Shown: piece after piece, positions 30,023 through 35,458 of the stretch | Numbering within the stretch: the stretch's first letter is position 1 | How the letters are laid out: each line of letters starts with the position of its first letter | Assembly: GCA_035626475.1 (NCBI GenBank) | Contig: DASPNP010000017.1 | Span: forward strand, 1-35,458 | Source: DASPKT01 sp035626475 | GTDB lineage: Bacteria; Pseudomonadota; Alphaproteobacteria; Azospirillales; Azospirillaceae | Direction: 5' to 3' | Length of the DNA stretch: 35,458 bases | Notes under the pieces: model-generated | Databases searched by the model: none | The model's input: the letters and a program-made list of their open reading frames with translations, nothing else | What the model was told of the DNA's origin: nothing | Translations under genes and position numbers: made by a program

Positions 30023-30045
30023 GGGGCCCGGACGCGCCGGGCCCC
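30023..30045 (-). terminator. GC-rich hairpin between convergent genes
   Basis: A perfect 9-bp stem (GGGGCCCGG at 30023-30031 and CCGGGCCCC at 30037-30045) lies 13 nt after the DUF4394 stop. On the minus strand TTTCCCTC follows the stem, so it best fits termination of DUF4394. On the plus strand only weak T content follows. Confidence 0.55.
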
Positions 30046-30058
30046 GCCCCTTAGCGGA

Positions 30059-30841
30059 TCACTCCCACCAGGCGATGTCGGTGACGGTGCCGGTCACGCC
30101 GCCGGGCTTGCCGACCGCCGTGGCCTTGCCGGTGGCGATGTCGACCTTGTGCAGCGTGCCGCCGCTCATCAGCCAGCCGGTGTTGGCGCCGCCCTGGGCG
30201 ACGATGTTGAAGGCGGCGGGGGCCGCCACCTGGACGCCCAGCGGGCCGACGGTGGAGATCACGCCGTCGTTCGGCGGCGCCTGCAGGGCCAGCGTGCCCG
30301 AGGCGGCGTCGATGACGTAGAGCGCGGTCGACTCCGCCTTGGCGCCGTTGACCGAGTTGGTGTAGGCGCCGGCGACGACCTTCGGCGTCTTGCCGGCATT
30401 GGCATCGCCGTCCTTCCACTTGTGCGAGCCGTCGACCGTGACCTTGCCGTCGTCGACATTGGCGCGGTGGCTGGTGCCGTCGCTGCCCATGACGCGCAGC
30501 CGGTCGGCCGCCGGGTTGAAGTCCACCGTGGCGGCGACGTCGCCCTTCAGCTTCTCCGACAGCATGCTCTTATGCGTGGCCTTGCCGGTGGCGGGGTCGA
30601 TGGTGACGACCGCGCCGGCGGCGGTGACGCCGTAGAGCATCTTGTCCGCCGGGCGCACGTCGATGCCGACCAGCTTGTCGGCGCCGTCGATCTTGACGGT
30701 CTTGGTGGCCTTCCAGCTGGTCGGGTCGATCAGGGCAATGGAGGTGCCGTCGACCAGCGCGACCAGCGAGGCGGCCTGGGCCGCGGGTGCCGCGAGCAGC
30801 GCGGCGGTAGCCAGGAGGATGGTTCGGAAGGTGGCGTTCAT
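30059..30841 (-). CDS. Secreted DUF4394 beta-propeller-like protein
   Basis: This 260-residue protein has a signal peptide (about residues 1-24, ending AAQAAS). The mature part is DUF4394, with strand-rich repeats built around LVGIDVRPADKMLYGVTAAG, VVTIDPATGKATHKSML, VDFNPAADRLRVMGSDGTSH and LYVIDAASGTLALQAPPNDG. The family's function is unknown. Such proteins look like partial beta-propellers and are often exported. GGGGAGAGC precedes the ATG. It is monocistronic and ends at the hairpin at 30023. Confidence 0.88.
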   Translation of the reverse strand: MNATFRTILLATAALLAAPAAQAASLVALVDGTSIALIDPTSWKATKTVKIDGADKLVGIDVRPADKMLYGVTAAGAVVTIDPATGKATHKSMLSEKLKGDVAATVDFNPAADRLRVMGSDGTSHRANVDDGKVTVDGSHKWKDGDANAGKTPKVVAGAYTNSVNGAKAESTALYVIDAASGTLALQAPPNDGVISTVGPLGVQVAAPAAFNIVAQGGANTGWLMSGGTLHKVDIATGKATAVGKPGGVTGTVTDIAWWE

Positions 30842-31305
30842 GGCGGTGCTCTCCCCGATTGGTGACATGCGGCGGGCGGCGTCTCGGCCGTCCCGCGCAC
30901 CCCTTGTCTCAGCCGTCCGTGACGGCCGTTGCAGGGTCGCCATTAACCTTGCGCGAAGCAGTCCGGCGGATAGGCGTAGAGGCCGCTAACTTTAGGGTTA
31001 ATGCGGCGCTGGAATGGTTGCCCGGCCGATAATCCCCCTGCGGCGGCACTCCCCCGGCGGAAATGCGGAGGTTCCGCGCCGGACGCGCCGCCGATCCGCA
31101 AGGATCCGGCAAGAGAGCGGGAGGCGAGGCCCCGCCCTTTCCTTAAGCATCTTTGTGTCCGAGGAGCGGGGCGGCTCGCTTCGCATGGATTTCGATCACT
31201 TTGGATTTACCACCTGCCCGAGTCGCCGGAGAAACTGTTGTGAGTCGGACCGCGCGCCTATGTCCTTCGTTCGCGCGGCGGACCGACCTAAGCCGGGAGA
31301 CAGGG
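30842..31305. other. intergenic region between divergent DUF4394 and GT2 genes
   Basis: This 464-bp gap shows no supported gene. It carries a separated inverted repeat, CCATTAACC near 30942 and GGGTTAATG near 30994, about 45 bp apart, which could be a regulator site for one of the divergent genes. I see no convincing -35/-10 pair, sigma-54 box or riboswitch-like fold. Confidence 0.45.
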
Positions 31306-32319
31306 ATGCAGGTCGAAAGTCAGGGGACCGTTCCCGCGATCGAAGTGAGCGTCGTGGTGCCCATGTACAATGAGGAGGAGGGCATCGACCTCTTCTACCG
31401 CGAGGTCACCGAAGCGCTGGAGGCCTGCACCCGCAGCTTCGAGATCGTCTGCGTCAATGACGGCAGCCGCGACGGGACCCTGGCCAAGCTGGCGGCCCTG
31501 GCGGCGCGCGACAGCCGCATCCGGGTCGTCGACCTGTCGCGCAACTTCGGCAAGGAGGTGGCGTTGACCGCCGGCATCGACCATGCCGCGGGATCCGCCG
31601 TGATCCCGATCGACGCCGACCTGCAGGACCCGCCCTCGCTGATCCCGGCGATGGTGGAGAAATGGCGCGACGGCTACGAGGTGGTGCTGGCCGCCCGGGC
31701 CGACCGGGGCAGCGACACGGCGCTGAAGCGCTGGACCGCCCAGAGCTTCTACTGGGTCATGAGCCGGGTCGGCGAGGTACCGGTGCCGCGCAATGTCGGC
31801 GACTTCCGTCTGATGGACCGCAAGGTGGTGGAGGCGTTGTCGCGCCTGCCCGAGCGCACCCGCTTCATGAAGGGGCTGTTCGCCTGGCTGGGATTCCGCC
31901 AGACGGTGGTGACCTATTCCCGCGCCCCCCGGGCGGCCGGCCAGACCAAGTGGAAGTACTGGAAGCTCTGGAACTTCGCGCTGGACGGCATCGTCAGCTT
32001 CAGCACCCTGCCGCTGAAGATCTGGACCTATGGCGGCATAGCCGTCGCGCTGGCGGCGCTGGTCTACATGATGCTGCTGGTGGTCGACACGCTGATCCAC
32101 GGCATCGACGTGCCGGGCTACGCCTCGATCATGGCCGGGCTGCTGTTCTTCAGCGGCGTCAACATGATCGGGCTGGGCATCCTGGGCGAGTATCTGGGCC
32201 GGGTCTTCATCGAGGTGAAGCAGCGCCCCCTCTACCTGGTGCGCGAGACCTGGGGCTTCGAGAACCGGCAGGAGGCGGCGGTCACCTGGATCCAGCCCTC
32301 CCGCCGGATCGTCTCCTGA
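31306..32319 (+). CDS. GT2 glycosyltransferase, polyprenyl-phosphate sugar synthase type
   Basis: This 337-residue family 2 glycosyltransferase resembles GtrB/DPM1 enzymes, which load a sugar onto undecaprenyl phosphate at the cytoplasmic face. It starts VSVVVPMYNEEEGIDLFYRE. It has VCVNDGSRDGTL, LSRNFGKEVALTAGIDHA, the metal-binding IDADLQDPPSLIP, and the acceptor loop RAAGQTKWKYWKLW. Two C-terminal membrane helices follow (about residues 236-262 and 270-300), then YLGRVFIEVKQRPLYLV. The ATG at 31306 has GGGAGACAGGG before it. It converges on a GT39-type gene 39 bp away, which could use its product. Confidence 0.92.
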   Translation: MQVESQGTVPAIEVSVVVPMYNEEEGIDLFYREVTEALEACTRSFEIVCVNDGSRDGTLAKLAALAARDSRIRVVDLSRNFGKEVALTAGIDHAAGSAVIPIDADLQDPPSLIPAMVEKWRDGYEVVLAARADRGSDTALKRWTAQSFYWVMSRVGEVPVPRNVGDFRLMDRKVVEALSRLPERTRFMKGLFAWLGFRQTVVTYSRAPRAAGQTKWKYWKLWNFALDGIVSFSTLPLKIWTYGGIAVALAALVYMMLLVVDTLIHGIDVPGYASIMAGLLFFSGVNMIGLGILGEYLGRVFIEVKQRPLYLVRETWGFENRQEAAVTWIQPSRRIVS

Positions 32320-32358
32320 GGCCGGGCTGCCCGCCCCGGCAGGCCCCGGGCGGAAGGC

Positions 32359-33960
32359 TCAGTCCCCCGCCCGGCGCTCGTACAGGGTCACCAGCACGCC
32401 GCTGAAGTCCCAGTCGCCGACCTTGCGTCCATAGGCCTCCATCTCCTGGCGCACGGCCATGTCCGGATCGCTGCTGAGGCTGTTGCGCCGTGCCACCAGC
32501 CAGGCGCGCGGGGCGTCGCCGAGCATGGCGCGGATGGCCGGCCGGTCGGCGTCGCGGGCCGAGCGGTAGCCGCGCCACTCGTCCGGCCAGTCGGCCGGGG
32601 TGCCGCGCAGCGGGATGTCGGCGCCCAGGCGCCGCAGGTAATAGTCCAGCGCCAGCGGCGCGCTCATGGAGATGCCCAGCACCGGCTCGCCCGGGCGCCA
32701 GTCCTGCGCCAGCCGCTCCGCGGCACGGTCCCAGCCCTCGCGCGGCGGCGCCCGGTAGTCCAGCCGCACGCCGGCGAACAGCCCGGCCGCGACCAGCGCC
32801 GTCAGGGCGGCCCTCGGCCCCGGCCGCGGCACCAGCGACAGGCCGTAGCCGACCAGCAGCGCGTAGGGCGCCCCCGTCCAGGCCATCAGCTTCGGCTGGT
32901 AGGCGGGCACGGCGAGGAGGCTCACCAGCAGGTAGAGCGAGAGGGGCAGCGCGAGCAGCCCGATCAGCAGTCCCGCCGGGGCCCAGCGGCGCGCGATCAG
33001 CAGGCCCAGCGCGCCGGCGGCCGCGGTGGCGAAGTAGACGAGGTCGGCGACCGCCCAGGGCGACCGGAAGCGCCAGAAATCGTTGATCGCGAAATAGAGC
33101 GACAGGTGCGACAGCGTGTTCGCCAGGGTCGGCGGCGGGATGACGTAGCCGTCGGCGGAAAGCCGCGCCGCCATGGCCAGCAGGTGCGGCACCCACCAGG
33201 CCCAGATCAGGAAGGCGACTGCGTTGGCCGTGATCCAGTTGACCGCGAAGCCCGGCCGCCGGCCGCCCAGCGACAGCCACCAGGCGAGCGCCAGCAGCTG
33301 CAGGACGAAGACGGTGATCGGGTAGGTGTTGTGCAGCCAGAGGAAGGAGCCGGTCGCCACCGCCACCGTCGCCCAGGCCGCCAGCGCGACGCGGCCCTCG
33401 GGCTCGGCATGGACGCGCCGCAGCGGGACGGCGGCGAGCCGGGGGCGCGCCGACAGCCAGAGCAGCGCCCAGCACAGCGCCGCGATGAAGAGGGCGCCGA
33501 AGGCGTAGGCACGGGCGTTCTGGCTCCATTCCAGCTGGAAGGGCATGAGGGCGAAGACCAGCGCCGCGGCGATGCCCGCCCAGACGCCGCCGAGCTGCCG
33601 GCCGGCCAGGTAGAGGAAGGGGATGGCCGCCACGTTCGCCACCGCCGACATCGACCGCAGCGCCGCCTCGGATGTGCCGAACAGTGCGATCCAGCCGTGC
33701 AGCAGCGTGTAGTACATGGGCGGGTGCGGCTCGAAGGCCGGGGTCCGGCCCCAGAGGTCGGCCAGCGGCAGCGAGGCGAACCAGAGCGTATAGGCCTCGT
33801 CCAGCCACAGCGGCTCTCGCCCGGCATTGGTCAGCCGAACCGCCAGGGCCAGCAGCATGATCCCGGTGATCAGCAGCGGCGCCCCGGCCCATGCCCGCGT
33901 GCCCGCCCGCCGGTCCGGTATCCCGCCGACCTCCTCGACCGTCGCCGCGTGCCGCTGCAT
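32359..33960 (-). CDS. GT39/GT-C family membrane glycosyltransferase
   Basis: This 533-residue integral membrane protein has roughly a dozen helices. It is a GT-C transferase of the PMT/ArnT type, which moves sugars from polyprenyl-phosphate carriers on the periplasmic side. The first periplasmic loop carries the acidic motif REPLWLDEAYTLWF with the catalytic Asp-Glu, then EPHPPMYYTLLHGW. Helices follow (FLYLAGRQLGGVWAGIAAAL; PFQLEWSQNARAYAFGALF). The final 130 residues are a soluble periplasmic domain. The ATG at 33960 is chosen because TTGGAGGACGGG precedes it. The sugar and acceptor are unknown. Confidence 0.9.
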   Translation of the reverse strand: MQRHAATVEEVGGIPDRRAGTRAWAGAPLLITGIMLLALAVRLTNAGREPLWLDEAYTLWFASLPLADLWGRTPAFEPHPPMYYTLLHGWIALFGTSEAALRSMSAVANVAAIPFLYLAGRQLGGVWAGIAAALVFALMPFQLEWSQNARAYAFGALFIAALCWALLWLSARPRLAAVPLRRVHAEPEGRVALAAWATVAVATGSFLWLHNTYPITVFVLQLLALAWWLSLGGRRPGFAVNWITANAVAFLIWAWWVPHLLAMAARLSADGYVIPPPTLANTLSHLSLYFAINDFWRFRSPWAVADLVYFATAAAGALGLLIARRWAPAGLLIGLLALPLSLYLLVSLLAVPAYQPKLMAWTGAPYALLVGYGLSLVPRPGPRAALTALVAAGLFAGVRLDYRAPPREGWDRAAERLAQDWRPGEPVLGISMSAPLALDYYLRRLGADIPLRGTPADWPDEWRGYRSARDADRPAIRAMLGDAPRAWLVARRNSLSSDPDMAVRQEMEAYGRKVGDWDFSGVLVTLYERRAGD

Positions 33961-34061
33961 CCCGTCCTCCAAGCATCGCCCATGGGCGCCCCAGGCTTAG
34001 GACATTTTCGCGGAACACGGAGTCCCGCAGGCGGGGAAGCGGCGGCTCTTATGGAGGAACG

Positions 34062-34090
34062 GAAAAGGGGGAGCGGTCGCCCGCTCCCCC
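34062..34090 (-). terminator. intrinsic terminator of gyrB
   Basis: A perfect 10-bp stem (plus-strand GGGGGAGCGG at 34067-34076 and CCGCTCCCCC at 34081-34090, loop of four) is followed on the minus strand by TTTTCC. It lies 29 nt after the gyrB stop and is the strongest terminator in the window. Confidence 0.88.
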
Positions 34091-34119
34091 TACCCGAAGG
34101 ACATAGAGGACGTGTGGCC

Positions 34120-35458
34120 TCACACGTCCAGGTTCGCCACCTTCAGCGCGTTCTCCTGGATGAAGTCGCGGCGCGGCTCCACCAAGTCGCCCATGAGGGT
34201 GGAGAAGACCTCCTCGGCCTCGTCGGCGTGGTTGACGCGCACCTGCAGCAGCGAGCGGATCTTCGGGTCCAGCGTGGTCTCCCACAGCTGCTCCGGGTTC
34301 ATCTCGCCCAGCCCCTTGTAGCGCTGGATCTGCAGGCCCTGGCGGCCCTGCTCCAGCACGGCGTCCATCAGGCCGGACGGGCCGGTGGCGGTGCGCAGCT
34401 GCTTGGCGCGGTGGGCAAGGGTGACCTCGGTGCCGTAGACGGTGCGCAGATGCTCGGCCATGGCGTCCAGGCGCCGGGCCTCGACGCTGCGCAGCAGCGC
34501 CTCGTCCAGCACATGGCGGTGGGTGACGCCGCGGCTGGTGCGGAACAGCAGCAGCCCGCCCTCGGGCGCCAGCCCGCCCTGCCAGGCGCCGACGCCGACC
34601 TGGCTGCCCTCGCTGGCGGTGCGGGCGCGGACCTGCTCCACCACGTTCAGCCGCTCGGCGATGGTCTTGGCCAGCGCCTCGGCATTGGCCGGGTTCTCCA
34701 GCAGGTCGGATTTCAGCGCGCCCGCGATGGCGGCCTGCTCGACCACGTGCAAATTGCCGGCCTTGCGGGCCAGCGCCTGCAGCTGGTGGCGGGCGGCGCG
34801 GGCCTGCTCGACGATGCCGCGCAGATCCTCGCCCGAGCGCGGAGCGCCGCCGGCGGGGGTCAGCGTGACGTCGTCCAGGCCCTGGTCGATCAGGTAATCC
34901 TCGAGCGCCCGGTCGTCCTTCAGGTACCGCTCCTTGGCCGTGCCGCGCTTGACGCGGTAGAGCGGCGGCTGGGCGATGTAGAGATAGCCGCGCTCGATCA
35001 GGTCGGGCATCTGGCGGTAGAAGAAGGTCAGCAGCAGCGTGCGTATGTGCGACCCGTCCACATCTGCATCCGTCATCAGGATGATTTTGTGATAACGGAG
35101 CTTGCCGATGTCAAAATCATCCTTTCCGATGCCCGTACCGAGCGCTGTGATGAGCGTCTTGATCTCTCCATGGCCGAGCATCTTGTCAAAACGGGCCTTC
35201 TCGACGTTCAAGATTTTACCTTTTAACGGGAGGATCGCCTGATTCTTCCGATCGCGGCCCTGCTTGGCGGAACCGCCCGCCGAATCTCCTTCTACAATGT
35301 AAATCTCACACAAAGACGGGTCACGTTCCTGGCAATCGGCGAGTTTACCCGGGAGCATGGTTGATCCGATGGCGCCTTTGCGGACAATCTCGCGGGCCTT
35401 GCGCGCCGCTTCGCGCGCGCGCGCGGCATCAATGGCCTTACCGACGATCTTTCTGGCA
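34120..35458 (-). CDS. gyrB: DNA gyrase subunit B, C-terminal part (compositionally mosaic)
   Basis: The last 446 codons of GyrB run from the right edge to the stop at 34120. They cover the end of the transducer region (ARKIVGKAIDAARAREAARK), the Toprim domain (YIVEGDSAGGSAKQGRDRKN with the catalytic Glu, MTDADVDGSHIRTLL with the metal-binding Asp cluster) and the GyrA-interacting tail (IQRYKGLGEMNPEQLWETTL; ENALKVANLDV). GyrB is the ATPase/Toprim subunit of the supercoiling enzyme. From the right edge to about 35041 GC is about 56% and codons such as AAA, ATT, TCA and GGA are common; from 35040 down GC exceeds 70% as elsewhere. The frame is intact across the change. Confidence 0.97.
   Translation of the reverse strand, partial: ARKIVGKAIDAARAREAARKAREIVRKGAIGSTMLPGKLADCQERDPSLCEIYIVEGDSAGGSAKQGRDRKNQAILPLKGKILNVEKARFDKMLGHGEIKTLITALGTGIGKDDFDIGKLRYHKIILMTDADVDGSHIRTLLLTFFYRQMPDLIERGYLYIAQPPLYRVKRGTAKERYLKDDRALEDYLIDQGLDDVTLTPAGGAPRSGEDLRGIVEQARAARHQLQALARKAGNLHVVEQAAIAGALKSDLLENPANAEALAKTIAERLNVVEQVRARTASEGSQVGVGAWQGGLAPEGGLLLFRTSRGVTHRHVLDEALLRSVEARRLDAMAEHLRTVYGTEVTLAHRAKQLRTATGPSGLMDAVLEQGRQGLQIQRYKGLGEMNPEQLWETTLDPKIRSLLQVRVNHADEAEEVFSTLMGDLVEPRRDFIQENALKVANLDV

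Noticed and set aside
30942..31002. CtrA-type site from the TTAA-containing inverted repeat
   Set aside because: The TTAA half-sites are about 45 bp apart and not in the TTAA-N7-TTAA arrangement.

Overview
The window is a high-GC (about 70% by eye) chromosomal segment of an alphaproteobacterium, most likely from the Rhodospirillales/Azospirillaceae side of the class. The clues are an Azospirillum-type glutamate synthase (36-residue GltB propeptide, gltD upstream of gltB), an NDUFA9-type complex I protein, an FzlA-like GST-fold protein, a short RNase D, and the lptCAB-rpoN cluster. Nearly all genes are housekeeping or conserved-accessory. No prophage, IS transposase, CRISPR array or rRNA operon is present.

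Layout. (1) 1-3840, minus strand: tRNA-Leu(CAG), rnd, then lptC-lptA-lptB with ATGA overlaps, leading into the start of rpoN (sigma-54), which runs off the left edge. (2) 4054-6241: an NDUFA9-like protein (+) converging on uppP (-). (3) 6571-13806: the glutamate synthase locus gltD-gst-[hicB-hicA on the opposite strand]-gltB. (4) 14018-19165: ACT-domain protein, GNAT acetyltransferase, FzlA-like protein, secreted protein, SDR protein, TPR protein and a DUF2945 protein. (5) 19166-27812: ftsK, class I aminotransferase and glnK on minus; a UbiH-family hydroxylase and a penicillin-acylase-type Ntn hydrolase on plus. (6) 28172-33960: a hypothetical protein, DUF599 and DUF4394 proteins, and a convergent GT2/GT39 glycosyltransferase pair. 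(7) 34120 to the right edge: the 3' part of gyrB.

How the genes fit together. Nitrogen assimilation is represented by rpoN, gltBD and glnK. Envelope work is represented by lptCAB, uppP and the GT2/GT39 pair, which share the undecaprenyl-phosphate carrier. Division and chromosome handling are represented by ftsK, the FzlA candidate and gyrB.

Two things stand out. First, gyrB is compositionally split: from about 35041 to the right edge GC falls to about 56% (hand count) while the rest of the gene is above 70%, and the residues in that segment look unlike alphaproteobacterial GyrB. The cause is either intragenic recombination or an assembly chimera. Second, the intergenic gaps carry at least three families of palindromic repeats. 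Two copies of one element hold different palindromic modules at the same internal position, and most copies lie in 3'-3' gaps between convergent genes. The HicAB toxin-antitoxin pair inside the glutamate synthase locus is a further oddity. I saw no clear novel multi-gene system.
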